This document shows, piece after piece, positions 17,614 through 26,157 of a stretch of DNA of 46,655 bases. Location: the NCBI GenBank assembly GCA_018668695.1, contig JABJBS010000201.1:1-46655 (forward strand), written 5' to 3'. Numbering within the stretch: position 1 is the stretch's first letter; each line of letters opens with the position of its first letter. Origin of the DNA: Deltaproteobacteria bacterium. GTDB taxonomy: Bacteria > Myxococcota > XYA12-FULL-58-9 > JABJBS01. A model generated the notes under the pieces. The model was not told the origin of the DNA, searched no databases, and worked only from the letters and a program-made list of their open reading frames with translations. The position numbers were made by a program, and so were the translations under genes.

Positions 17614-19742
17614 CTTGCAGCACTCGCTCTCTCTTCATTTTGAGAAGTCATTTCATTAATTAAGCCAACCATATCAATCACCAGAATTGTTTTCTGGTTA
17701 CCAAGCTCGGTTGCACCCGCGATGCCCGGTAAGTTTCTCAATCTTCGGCCAAGAGACTTAATAACAATATCCTGTTGACCAATCAGCTCATCCACGACCA
17801 AGGCCATCCGGCTCTCACCTACTCCCGCCACAACACTAAAAGCATCGTGAGAGCGCTCACCCTCCATACCGAATATTTCTCGTAAGTCGACCAATGGAAC
17901 CGTCGTGCCGCGTACCGAAATCACCTCACGTGTTTCGATGGTTTTAATTTGCGTTTCTTGGAGTGACAGTGTCTCCATCACGTTATTCAACGGCAGAGCA
18001 TAAACGCGGTCGGCAATTCGAACAATCAACGCCGGAATAATGGCCAACGTGATTGGCAATGTAACCGTAGTCTTCGTTCCGACACCCATCTCAGATTCAA
18101 CATCAATGATTCCACTGAGTTCGGCAATATTCGTTTTAACAACGTCCATCCCCACACCGCGACCACTGTATTCAGTGACCTGATCAGCAGTTGAGAATCC
18201 AGGCATAAAAAGAATATTAAAGATTTCGCGGTCCGTCATTTCGCGGGCTCGCTCTTCAGTAATGAGCTCTCTTTCAAGCGCCCGGGCAAGAACCTTCTCG
18301 GTGTTGATACCGCGTCCATCATCGGCGATTTCAACGACAACGTGGTTACCTTGTGCAACCGCAGTTAACCGAACTCGGCCTTCTTCATCTTTCCCAGATT
18401 CTCTACGTTCGTCTGGAGCCTCGAGACCGTGGTCAACCGAGTTACGAATCAGGTGCATCAATGGATCGGCGAGATCTTCGACAATAAGCTTATCCAGCTC
18501 GGTGTGTGCACCCTTCACCTCAATCCGAACGCGCTTACCGAGTTCACGCCCAATTTGACGGCCGATACGAACCATACGCTCGAAGAGGTTATCAAGCGGA
18601 ACCATACGCACTTCCATGATGCCAGCTTGTAAATCAGCCAAACGTCGTTCGAAGTTACGACTCGCTTTGTGCAGTTCAACGGCCATGCCGGTAAACCCAA
18701 TATCTTGCTTAAGCTCTTCACTGAGCCGCTGAACAGCCATTTTCGTTAAGGCAAGTTCACCAACCATATTCATCAGTCTATCCAAGCGGCGGATATCAAC
18801 ACGTACGGTTTGCATCGCTGCACGTTGTGGACTTGGACTCGGCGCGGGCTCAGCTTTTTTCGCTGCTTCAGCTTTTTTTGCCGGCTTAGGCTTTGCCTCC
18901 GCCGGGGCAGCTTCAGATGTAGCGGCTGCTTCGGGAGCAGGAGCACCGATTGGCACCGCTTCTTTCTTGGCTGGTGCGCTGCTGCCCTTACTGTTCTTAC
19001 GTGCAATGGGAACTATTTCGGCCCCATCGACTGTAATGATTTCAGTAAGTTCACCTTGCGATAGTTCAGAGCCCACAATGATATCAAACGCCAGAGTTCC
19101 TGGGTCGGTCTCTTGTGAACTTGGTAGCTTCGAGATGACCTCGCCCTTGCCTTTGAGCGCAGCATCAAGCTGAGCAAGGCCCTGGTCAAAAGTCGCTAAA
19201 TCGAAAGCAGTATGAAGCGTAAATAAATTCTTACCACGCTTAACGTTTTCGCGAAGCCTGTGTTCTTCGTATTCTGTAAGGACACCGAGGACTTCTTCAC
19301 CGATGTCGATGGTATCCAGGATATCCTCGCCGCCCTCATCCTCATCACCCTCTGCAACCTTTTGCAGTTGGTCTCTTAAGCTTTGAGAACCGGTGCCTTC
19401 GCCTTTAACACCTCTTGAAGCCTCTTCAATCAACACGCCGAAGCGATCAACGCAGCTAAAGAGGACGTCTACGGCGCGAGTGTCGAGAGAGACTTTACCG
19501 AGTCGCATACCATCGAGCACATTTTCCATATCGTGCGCGAGGCCAGCAACTTCTTCCAAACCAAACATCCCAGCGATCCCTTTTAGGGAGTGGGCACTTC
19601 TGAACAGATTGTTTAAACGGTCCGGATCAATTTCATCCGCACCCGTACGCATTTCATCTTCAACCGCAATAAGATCACGGTTCAGTGCATCCACAATCTC
19701 TTGAGCTTCAGCGACAAATTCAGGACTGACGAGAGTAGTCAT
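17610..19742 (-). CDS. cheA: Chemotaxis histidine kinase
   Basis: The 710-aa protein has the full CheA layout: an N-terminal Hpt domain with phospho-accepting His51 in RSAHSLKGIAG, a second region (about 130-245), an Ala/Pro/Lys-rich linker (about 250-310), a dimerisation helix pair (VDIRRLDRLMNMVGELALTK), an HATPase domain (HLIRNSVDHGLEAPDER; DDGRGIN; GRGVGMDVV) and a C-terminal CheW-like domain. It phosphorylates CheY and CheB according to receptor state. Its start overlaps the cheY stop by ATGA. All key motifs look intact. Confidence 0.97.
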   Translation of the reverse strand: MTTLVSPEFVAEAQEIVDALNRDLIAVEDEMRTGADEIDPDRLNNLFRSAHSLKGIAGMFGLEEVAGLAHDMENVLDGMRLGKVSLDTRAVDVLFSCVDRFGVLIEEASRGVKGEGTGSQSLRDQLQKVAEGDEDEGGEDILDTIDIGEEVLGVLTEYEEHRLRENVKRGKNLFTLHTAFDLATFDQGLAQLDAALKGKGEVISKLPSSQETDPGTLAFDIIVGSELSQGELTEIITVDGAEIVPIARKNSKGSSAPAKKEAVPIGAPAPEAAATSEAAPAEAKPKPAKKAEAAKKAEPAPSPSPQRAAMQTVRVDIRRLDRLMNMVGELALTKMAVQRLSEELKQDIGFTGMAVELHKASRNFERRLADLQAGIMEVRMVPLDNLFERMVRIGRQIGRELGKRVRIEVKGAHTELDKLIVEDLADPLMHLIRNSVDHGLEAPDERRESGKDEEGRVRLTAVAQGNHVVVEIADDGRGINTEKVLARALERELITEERAREMTDREIFNILFMPGFSTADQVTEYSGRGVGMDVVKTNIAELSGIIDVESEMGVGTKTTVTLPITLAIIPALIVRIADRVYALPLNNVMETLSLQETQIKTIETREVISVRGTTVPLVDLREIFGMEGERSHDAFSVVAGVGESRMALVVDELIGQQDIVIKSLGRRLRNLPGIAGATELGNQKTILVIDMVGLINEMTSQNEERASAAR

Positions 19743-20113
19743 TCTTTTTCTTGTAGCAACCTGCGCACCGTCTCAATTAAAACCTCATTCTCAAAGGGTT
19801 TAACCAAGTAATCTGTAGCGCCCAGTGCAAGACCTTTCTCACGATCACGGGCAGCTCCTTCAGTAGTAACTACAAGAACTGGCGTGTCGACGTGTTGCGG
19901 ATTGTTTCGGATAAAGGAAAGCAATTCCAAACCATTGATATTTGGCATATTGATATCTGTGATGATGAGATCAAAACTTTCCACCGGAAGCACACGCAGT
20001 GCTTCCAAGCCGTTCTCGACTTCAACAACATCTATTTCTCCGAGTTCGTCAACTAAAGAGCCTATAAGCCCTCTCATGACGGGAGAATCTTCAACAACCA
20101 GTACCCTGGGCAT
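19739..20113 (-). CDS. cheY: CheY-like response regulator, first gene of che operon
   Basis: This is a single receiver domain of about 124 aa: ED at residues 8-9, phospho-acceptor Asp53 in ITDINMPNINGLE, Thr in VVTTEGA and Lys in YLVKPF. Receiver-only, so it probably binds a motor or another effector. I prefer the ATG at 20113 because GGAGG lies 10 nt upstream, whereas it is too close to the ATG at 20122. It is followed by cheA with a 4-bp overlap. It is the first gene after the predicted operon promoter. Confidence 0.94.
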   Translation of the reverse strand: MPRVLVVEDSPVMRGLIGSLVDELGEIDVVEVENGLEALRVLPVESFDLIITDINMPNINGLELLSFIRNNPQHVDTPVLVVTTEGAARDREKGLALGATDYLVKPFENEVLIETVRRLLQEKE

Positions 20114-20185
20114 GGGAGCCATCCCTCCAATATTATTTCGGTTTCACCCACTAAACAGCTTAGGAGCTTACCGAATTCGAGGCAA

Positions 20186-20215
20186 CACCTGACACAAACA
20201 GGTACGATGCACCTG
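20186..20215. promoter_or_regulatory. Inverted CACCTG/CAGGT half-sites near the che transcription start
   Basis: CACCTG (20186-20191), CAGGT (20199-20203) and ACCTG (20211-20215) give two overlapping inverted repeats with 7-bp gaps, just downstream of the predicted che -10 box. The position suits an operator or leader hairpin. The regulator is unknown, and short repeats of this kind can arise by chance. Confidence 0.3.
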
Positions 20216-20222
20216 CGCATTA

Positions 20223-20252
20223 ATTATCGGGTATTTTTGAGACTTTTGCCAA
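20223..20252 (-). promoter_or_regulatory. Sigma70-like promoter of the che operon
   Basis: Read on minus: -35 TTGGCA (20247-20252), 18-bp spacer and -10 GATAAT (20223-20228), each 5 of 6 to consensus. The leader to cheY is about 100 nt. The -35 overlaps a small inverted repeat (GCCAA-ATTA-TTGGC, 20248-20261). Three CACCTG/CAGGT half-sites follow just downstream, at 20186-20215. Confidence 0.55.
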
Positions 20253-20274
20253 ATTATTGGCGGAAATAAGGGAC

Positions 20275-20757
20275 TTAGGCGCTACAAAACTCAGGACTGA
20301 CCAAAATTCCAGTAAGATGGCGCTTAATTGTCCGAGAGGTCACATCTAAAAAGCTTTGAGCAATATCTTCGCGTCCGTAAACTTCGGGCTGAGAAAGATG
20401 AATTGAGGTGGCTCCCGCTCGGCCCATGACCTCAATAGCGGTACCACAGACGCTCGAAAGTGTAGACTGACTGAAAGTCCGCAGTGGTCCGAGGCCAAAA
20501 ATGAAAAGTCTCTGGATATTGAGTGTTCCCGTGACCGGCATCAAAACGTGCTCGTCACGTCGACCTTCGAAATGGCCGGCAAGGATCAAACGAGACAAGG
20601 ATCCACATAAACGCCAATCAATATAACCAGCTACACCGCGCAGTGGCCTCACATCTTGAAAGACGAAGACCGCCAGCGACTCAAGTTGAAGTTGATCCAG
20701 GCCTGAAAGATCGGCCGAGAGGCGTGTGGGGAGTTTAGCTACCTTAGACTTGGACAC
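20275..20757 (-). CDS. Orphan leucyl-aminopeptidase (M17) N-terminal-domain protein
   Basis: The 160-aa protein matches the pattern of the non-catalytic N-terminal macro-like domain of PepA-type M17 peptidases: LAVFVFQDVRPLRGVAGYID, then RLCGSLSRLILAGHFEGRR, a turn, and RLFIFGLGPL. The metal-binding peptidase half is absent, so no peptidase activity is expected. Its GTG start lies 5 bp after the nusB stop without a clear Shine-Dalgarno, so it is probably translated by coupling as the last gene of the rib-nusB operon. Function unknown; a ligand- or nucleic-acid-binding role is possible because PepA also binds DNA. Confidence 0.7.
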   Translation of the reverse strand: MSKSKVAKLPTRLSADLSGLDQLQLESLAVFVFQDVRPLRGVAGYIDWRLCGSLSRLILAGHFEGRRDEHVLMPVTGTLNIQRLFIFGLGPLRTFSQSTLSSVCGTAIEVMGRAGATSIHLSQPEVYGREDIAQSFLDVTSRTIKRHLTGILVSPEFCSA

Positions 20758-20762
20758 GGTGA

Positions 20763-21191
20763 TTAGTGGTCGTCTGATTCAGGCTCTAATTTGTCGAGAA
20801 TGCCGTTGATGAAGGCAAAAGAGTCCTGGCCACTGAACCGTTTTGCTACCTCAATAGCTTCGTTGATCGTGACAGATTTTGGGATATCGGGGCAATAAAT
20901 GATCTCGTAAGCGGCCATTCGTAAAAGATTACGATCAACCTGAGCCATTCTGCCCATTTTCCATCGATGACTGACGCCTTCAATGGCCTGATCCAGTCCA
21001 CCGAGCGCCTCAATGACACCATTGACCAAGCGTGTGGCAAAACGCCTGTCGTCTGGTCCCACCTTGTCAAAGCTGCCCCAAAAATCAGAAATCGCTTTAA
21101 GCCGCGACGATTCGTCTTTGCTTGTGAGCAAACTCTGCATGTCCATTTGGTAGAGGATCTGTAATGCGCACTCGCGCCCATGTCTGCGCAT
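20763..21191 (-). CDS. nusB: Transcription antitermination factor NusB
   Basis: The 142-aa all-helical protein begins RRHGRECALQILYQMDMQ, the usual NusB N-terminus, and ends with the family segment SVTINEAIEVAKRFSGQDS-FINGILDKL. It binds boxA RNA with S10/NusE and supports rRNA antitermination. It lies 5 bp after ribH, the classic rib-nusB arrangement. Confidence 0.95.
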   Translation of the reverse strand: MRRHGRECALQILYQMDMQSLLTSKDESSRLKAISDFWGSFDKVGPDDRRFATRLVNGVIEALGGLDQAIEGVSHRWKMGRMAQVDRNLLRMAAYEIIYCPDIPKSVTINEAIEVAKRFSGQDSFAFINGILDKLEPESDDH

Positions 21192-21196
21192 AATAT

Positions 21197-21685
21197 TTAC
21201 GACTCTCCGGCCGGAAGGCTCTTAAGTAAATTAGCTGTTTCGATAGCTGCAACTGCTGCTTCAAAACCCTTGTTACCCATTTTAGTGCCAGCACGTTCAA
21301 TGCATTGCTCAATTGAATCTGTTGTCAGCACACCAAAGACAACCGGAACATCCGCATCCCACCCAGCCTGCGATACGCCGCGGGCACACTGACCTGCAAC
21401 GTAATCAAAATGAGGCGTACCACCACGGATAACTGCGCCCACGCAAATGACTGCATCGTATTTCTTGCTGGTCGCCATACGGCGAGCTACCAACGGCATT
21501 TCAAAAGTACCGGGTACCCAAGCGACATCAACGGTCGAAACATCGGCACCGTGACGGCGTAATGCATCGAGAGCACCTTCAACCAATTTCTCAACGATAA
21601 ATGCGTTGAATCGGCTAGCAACAATTGCATAGCGCCCACCGGCCGCGTTGAAATCACCTTCGTATACTGTGGGTTGCTGGCTCAT
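21197..21685 (-). CDS. ribH: 6,7-dimethyl-8-ribityllumazine synthase
   Basis: The 162-aa protein has the family signatures [32 protein letters not shown] and [16 protein letters not shown]. It condenses 5-amino-6-ribitylamino-uracil with 3,4-dihydroxy-2-butanone 4-phosphate to give lumazine, the penultimate riboflavin step. Its ATG overlaps the ribBX stop (ATGA). Confidence 0.97.
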   Translation of the reverse strand: MSQQPTVYEGDFNAAGGRYAIVASRFNAFIVEKLVEGALDALRRHGADVSTVDVAWVPGTFEMPLVARRMATSKKYDAVICVGAVIRGGTPHFDYVAGQCARGVSQAGWDADVPVVFGVLTTDSIEQCIERAGTKMGNKGFEAAVAAIETANLLKSLPAGES

Positions 21686-22863
21686 CCTTCGCCTCCTGCT
21701 TTTTGGTCTTGCGACACCAATTCATGAATTTTCGTTGGCATCTTCGTCTCGTCCTGAATCAATGGAACCATCTCGTCCACTTCCAGTCCAAAACCTTTGA
21801 TAGCCGCCAAGCGGCGTGGGTTATTGGTCAGAAGACGAATATGGTTCAACCCTAATTGACGCAGAATTTGGGCTCCAATGCCATACTCTCGCAAAACGCC
21901 GCTGTTATCGCGCGTAGCTACAGGACGTTTATCACCCAATGTCTCGATACGCTTATCAAGTGGAGTTTGAGGTGCGCCGCGGTCAATACAGACCATCACA
22001 CCGCGCTCTTCTTCGCCCAATCTATCGAGTGCCGCGTTTAGCCAACCTCTATCGTTTGAAAAGAGATCACCAAATACATTCGCGAAAGGGTAACCTGAGT
22101 GCACGCGTACCAGAGGCGGAGGGCCGTTAAATAGGTCTCCCTTTACGACCGCGAGGTGCTGCTTTCCGTCTAGCCGAGTGCCAAAGGCCCAAAGCTCAAC
22201 CTCACCCCAAGTCGGGTGTTCCACTTTGCGAGAAACAATCGGGTGCACAAGGCTTTCTTGAGTAAGACGGTACTGAACCAAATCCGCAATCGCGAGGATC
22301 GGCGTATCGTGCTCTTCCGCAAACTTCTTAAGATCCGGCATGCGCGCCATCGTGCCATCTTCGTTCATAATTTCGCAGATGACCCCTGCAGGATAACATC
22401 CAGCCATTCGTGCCAAATCGACACTGCCTTCTGTTTGCCCCGTTCGAACCAACACGCCGCCCTCGCGAGCTCGCAAAGGAAATACGTGACCTGGTCGAAC
22501 CAAATCTTCAGCGGTGCTCTCTTCAGCAACAGCAACCTGAATGGTGCGGGCTCTATCGGCGGCACTGATACCTGTGCTCACACCAGTTCGTGCCTCAATA
22601 GAAACCGTGAATGCAGTCTCAAAGGGACTGGTATTCTGGTCCACCATCATCGGGATTTTAAGCTCTTTGAGCCGGTCTTCCATCATGGTGAGACAGATCA
22701 AACCTCGACCTTTCGAGGCCATGAAGTTGATCAATTCGGGGGTAACTTTATCAGCAGCACAGCACAAATCGCCTTCATTCTCGCGATCTTCGTCATCAAC
22801 TAAGATGACCATGCGGCCTTCACGGATAGCGCTCAAGGCGCGTTGTACTTTTTCGTGGCTCAT
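21682..22863 (-). CDS. ribBX: DHBP synthase fused to a degenerate GTP cyclohydrolase II domain (RibBX type)
   Basis: The 393-aa protein has an N-terminal 3,4-dihydroxy-2-butanone-4-phosphate synthase domain (about 1-200) with [12 protein letters not shown] and further intact motifs. Residues about 205-375 align with GTP cyclohydrolase II ([29 protein letters not shown]), but the three zinc cysteines are replaced: Tyr258, Ser269 and Asp271 stand where E. coli RibA has Cys54, Cys65 and Cys67. The QEGRGIGL motif reads DRGAPQT. This matches the described RibBX variant of Proteobacteria, in which only the RibB half is active, so a separate RibA should exist elsewhere. The gene overlaps ribE and ribH. 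Confidence 0.88.
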   Translation of the reverse strand: MSHEKVQRALSAIREGRMVILVDDEDRENEGDLCCAADKVTPELINFMASKGRGLICLTMMEDRLKELKIPMMVDQNTSPFETAFTVSIEARTGVSTGISAADRARTIQVAVAEESTAEDLVRPGHVFPLRAREGGVLVRTGQTEGSVDLARMAGCYPAGVICEIMNEDGTMARMPDLKKFAEEHDTPILAIADLVQYRLTQESLVHPIVSRKVEHPTWGEVELWAFGTRLDGKQHLAVVKGDLFNGPPPLVRVHSGYPFANVFGDLFSNDRGWLNAALDRLGEEERGVMVCIDRGAPQTPLDKRIETLGDKRPVATRDNSGVLREYGIGAQILRQLGLNHIRLLTNNPRRLAAIKGFGLEVDEMVPLIQDETKMPTKIHELVSQDQKAGGEG

Positions 22864-23504
22864 GCGAACCCCTTATCTTTCAGGTATTGCTCGGTCAACC
22901 CGGTGCTAACCGGTGTCTGGCGAGTGGCTAACAACTTTTCCACATAGCGCCCCAGCATATCAGCCTCCACATTGATGGCCTGCCCAATTTGCAGGGTCTT
23001 CAATGTGGTGACTTCGCGGGTATGAGGAATTAAACCTACAAAAATCATGGACTTATCAACATCGTTGACCGTAAGACTCACCCCGTTGAGGGTAATTGAG
23101 CCACGGGCAACTGTTATTCTACTCACACTATCAGGCACTTCGACCCCGACCCAAAGCATACTGCCACGCATTTCGCAGACACCAACATGCCCTACTGCAT
23201 CCACATGGCCAGAGACCAGATGTCCGCCAAGCCTGTCACCTACGCGAAGCGCACGCTCCAAATTGACTTCCTCTGCAACCTGAAGACGAGCGATGGTTGT
23301 ACGGTCCATTGTTTCTGTGGCAGCCTCGAAGGTCATAGAATCTTTAGACTTTTCGACAACTGTAAGGCAGCAGCCGTTGATGGCAACCGAATCACCGAGG
23401 GCGACTTCTGAAGTATTCATGGTCGATTGAATCGTCACACGCAGCGGTGAGCGGCCTTGAAGGCGACTGACCGTTCCTACACATTCGACCAAACCAGTAA
23501 ACAT
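22860..23504 (-). CDS. ribE: Riboflavin synthase, alpha subunit
   Basis: The 214-aa protein begins with [12 protein letters not shown], the standard N-terminus, and has two lumazine-binding repeats ([12 protein letters not shown] and [26 protein letters not shown]). It dismutates two lumazines to riboflavin. I used the ATG at 23504, preceded by GGAG at 6 nt, instead of the long upstream extension, which lacks family similarity. No ribD and no FMN riboswitch were found upstream; the operon here is ribE-ribBX-ribH-nusB. Confidence 0.96.
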   Translation of the reverse strand: MFTGLVECVGTVSRLQGRSPLRVTIQSTMNTSEVALGDSVAINGCCLTVVEKSKDSMTFEAATETMDRTTIARLQVAEEVNLERALRVGDRLGGHLVSGHVDAVGHVGVCEMRGSMLWVGVEVPDSVSRITVARGSITLNGVSLTVNDVDKSMIFVGLIPHTREVTTLKTLQIGQAINVEADMLGRYVEKLLATRQTPVSTGLTEQYLKDKGFA

Positions 23505-23669
23505 CATGTACTCCAGAGCCCCTTGGGGAAGGTGCTGGGGGCTCGATTGAGGCTGCCATACACACAAAAGGGCCGAATCGAAAGAGGATTTCTCGTAAAA
23601 GTTCTTCAATTTTAAGGATTTTCGGAATCCCCAGCGAGGTGAAGAAGCTCTTGAAAACGGGTGTCTACT

Positions 23670-24905
23670 TTAAGAATCCGCTCTGCGCTGAAGGGCTCGG
23701 CGAAGCAAATCTAAAACACCAAAAGCGCTGACCACTTTATTGCGCTCCCGGCCATAGACCAAAGATAGCTTCCGAACTTCTTCAAAGTGCTCTCCGACGG
23801 CTGCCAAGAATACCGTGCCGACTGGCTTTTCAGGCGTTCCCCCTGAGGGTCCAGCAATACCGCTGATGGCTAAGCCATAGGTCGCTCCCGCTTTTTCTCG
23901 AACGCCCCGCGCCATTTCAAGAACAACGGGCTCACTCACTGCCCCGTGGGCCTCAAGTGTTTCGGGTTTGACGGCCAACCGGCTTACCTTAACCTCATTA
24001 CAATAGGCCACGACTCCCTCTCGAAAGACCGCGCTACTCCCAGATACATCCGTAATCAAATCTCCGACCTTACCTCCAGTGCACGACTCGGCTGTGGCAA
24101 CGGTGGCTTGAGCCTCTTGCAGCATTTTTACGAGACTCGCAGCAAACGGTCCCTTCTCTTCGCTAAAGAGATGGTTCCCTAATTTTTCCCGCGCGTAGCC
24201 CGCCGCTTCTTCTAAAGCCGGACGGTCATCGGCATCGCTGCTGAGTGAAACATCAATGGTTGGGAAATGTGCTCGAAACCCAAGACGAACCATCGGCCAC
24301 TTGGTGCTCAATTCTTTAATCTTCGTCTCGACCTGTGCTTCCACCATCCCAAAGGTTCGCAAAACGACACGAGCGGGTTCGGCACTCGTCTCCTGTAATG
24401 GGGCCAAAACCGCGCTTTCAATCATTGGATCAAACTCGCGCGGCACACCTGGTACCGAGACAAATCGACAACCTTGGTAGACCACGGCAAAACCCGGCGC
24501 AGTGCCATGATGGTTCTCAATCACTTCTGCCCCAAGAGGTCTGTCTGCTTGTTTCAGTTGGTTTGCCGTCACTTCACGGCCACGGCCAATCAAGCGGTCC
24601 GTAATTTTCTGTGCCTGGGCTGCGTCGCGCTCAAGCTCTACGCCCAGTAAGCGTGCAAAAGACTCAGCTGTAATATCATCACTGGTCGGCCCCAAGCCTC
24701 CACTGACCACACACACCTTGGTCTCGCGCTCCGCAATGCGCTTGGCCTCACAAATGATAATGTCCAAGTCATCCGTAATAGTCGTGCGTTGTTGAATCTT
24801 TAGGCCCATTTCACCAAGCTTCTGGGCTAAACGCACTGTATTGGTGTCAGTCACACGCCCGTCGAGTAATTCATCGCCAATGATTAAGGCTTCAATACGC
24901 GTCAT
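23670..24905 (-). CDS. cinA: CinA-family nicotinamide-nucleotide amidohydrolase
   Basis: The 411-aa protein has an N-terminal MoCF-biosynthesis-like domain (MTRIEALIIGDELLDGR; VSGGLGPTSDDITAE) and a C-terminal CinA/PncC amidase domain (ATAESCTGGKVGDLIT; AISGIAGPSGGTPEKPVGTV). Family members recycle pyridine nucleotides by deamidating NMN. The ATG at 24905 has GGAG at 6 nt. A gap of 165 bp separates it from ribE downstream. The usual recA neighbour is not here. Confidence 0.94.
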   Translation of the reverse strand: MTRIEALIIGDELLDGRVTDTNTVRLAQKLGEMGLKIQQRTTITDDLDIIICEAKRIAERETKVCVVSGGLGPTSDDITAESFARLLGVELERDAAQAQKITDRLIGRGREVTANQLKQADRPLGAEVIENHHGTAPGFAVVYQGCRFVSVPGVPREFDPMIESAVLAPLQETSAEPARVVLRTFGMVEAQVETKIKELSTKWPMVRLGFRAHFPTIDVSLSSDADDRPALEEAAGYAREKLGNHLFSEEKGPFAASLVKMLQEAQATVATAESCTGGKVGDLITDVSGSSAVFREGVVAYCNEVKVSRLAVKPETLEAHGAVSEPVVLEMARGVREKAGATYGLAISGIAGPSGGTPEKPVGTVFLAAVGEHFEEVRKLSLVYGRERNKVVSAFGVLDLLRRALQRRADS

Positions 24906-24959
24906 AAAAATCTCCACATCATCTTTTGATTCGAACCCACCCTAACACTTCGCCTTAGG

Positions 24960-26039
24960 TTAACGCGTCTGCGTTTCTCCAATTGCTAAGGTTGTAAACT
25001 CATCTTCACTGAGCCCCTTCTGGTCTCTGAATTTGAGTAAATCTTTTCGAGGGTCGAGCGGCGCCTCATCCGTAAGTTGGAACGTTCCCCAGTGAACACC
25101 AAAGGACCAGCGCGCTCCAATATCTTCATGAATATTTAACGCCTCTTCGGGATTCACGTGCATCTCTTTCATAAACCAACGTGGCTCATAGGCACCAATA
25201 GGAATCGCCGCGATATCAATCGGCGCAAAGCGTTTTCCAATCTCTTTAAATTGAATATCGTTGTAGCCAGTATCGCCGCCAAACCAAAATCGGACACCAT
25301 CTATTTCAACCAACCATGATGCCCACAGCGTTTCAAATTGGTCAGCTAGGCCTCGGGCTGACCAGTGCTGAGTTGGGGTTGCCACAAAACGAACATCGCT
25401 AAGCGTGGTCTCGGCCCACCAGTCCAGCTCGGTGACCCGTTCAATACCCAAGTCGTTGAACCAGGATTTGAGACCCAACGGTACGAGCCAATGCACCTCT
25501 TTACCCATCGCAATCACGGATGCTTTATCGAGATGGTCATAGTGGTTATGGGAAATCACCGCAAAATCCACTTTAGGAAGCTCAGCGACAGAGAGCGCTG
25601 GCGCTTGGTAGCGCTTCGGGCCGGCAAAACTAACGGGTGAGCAACGGTCGGAAAAAACAGGATCTGTTATGACTGTTTTACCAGCCATTTGGAAAAGAAC
25701 AGTGGAGTGCCCTATCCAAGTCACTTGAGGCGCGGAGCCCGGTTTATTTAACGAGGCTTGATCTACATCAACCCGCGGTACACTTTTCCTATCGGTGTCA
25801 CTGCCCCTCGGACCCTCCCCCGAGACTTTCCACTTCCACATATCACCGAAACCTTTGGCCTTGGATTCGATAAAAAGATTTCGAAAACCGGTCTCGGTAT
25901 GATGTTCAGGTGATTTAGGATCAATAGGGTTCATCGTGGCACATCCCGTGGAGCTGGCTAACCAAAACGCGGCCGTTAAATAAAAATAGTTTGTATGTCT
26001 TAAGAACTTTGCAGAACTGATGATGCTCAACATTCCCAC
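24960..26039 (-). CDS. Metallo-beta-lactamase-fold hydrolase, NAPE-PLD/UlaG-like
   Basis: The protein is about 359 aa. A hydrophobic N-terminus ends in ASSTGC, a possible but imperfect lipobox, so it may be a lipoprotein. The MBL domain begins at about residue 100 (VTWIGHSTVLFQMAGKTVITDPVF) and carries the metal motif SHNHYDHLD, a later HW and FGGDTGY, and VHWGTFQL. This order fits NAPE-PLD-like enzymes, which act on N-acyl phosphatidylethanolamine in animals; the bacterial substrate is not known. The GTG at 26039 has AGGAG at 8 nt, within a palindrome (ACTCCTGGAGT, 26047-26057). The gene is not overlapped by neighbours. Confidence 0.85.
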   Translation of the reverse strand: MGMLSIISSAKFLRHTNYFYLTAAFWLASSTGCATMNPIDPKSPEHHTETGFRNLFIESKAKGFGDMWKWKVSGEGPRGSDTDRKSVPRVDVDQASLNKPGSAPQVTWIGHSTVLFQMAGKTVITDPVFSDRCSPVSFAGPKRYQAPALSVAELPKVDFAVISHNHYDHLDKASVIAMGKEVHWLVPLGLKSWFNDLGIERVTELDWWAETTLSDVRFVATPTQHWSARGLADQFETLWASWLVEIDGVRFWFGGDTGYNDIQFKEIGKRFAPIDIAAIPIGAYEPRWFMKEMHVNPEEALNIHEDIGARWSFGVHWGTFQLTDEAPLDPRKDLLKFRDQKGLSEDEFTTLAIGETQTR

Positions 26040-26157
26040 GATTACAACTCCTGGAGTATCGAGTAAAAGAATCCTCAGGAGCTGTATTATGTGAGTCTAC
26101 CCATCAAATTACAAGGTGAACCCTGGCCGTGCTACGCGGTTCGCTGAGTTTGAAGCG

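Noticed and set aside
22216-22803. 195-aa plus-strand ORF opposite ribBX
   Set aside because: Antisense to a well-supported gene with no start signal or family pattern.
21682-22863. Loss of RibA cysteines as a sequencing error
   Set aside because: The frame is open and the surrounding motifs are aligned without gaps, so the substitutions are not a frameshift effect.
23505-23669. Possible FMN riboswitch upstream of ribE
   Set aside because: The conserved RFN-element blocks are not visible in the 165 bp between cinA and ribE.
26047-26057. Palindrome ACTCCTGGAGT over the Shine-Dalgarno of the MBL-fold gene
   Set aside because: Too short to call a regulatory site; its centre is simply the AGGAG ribosome binding site.
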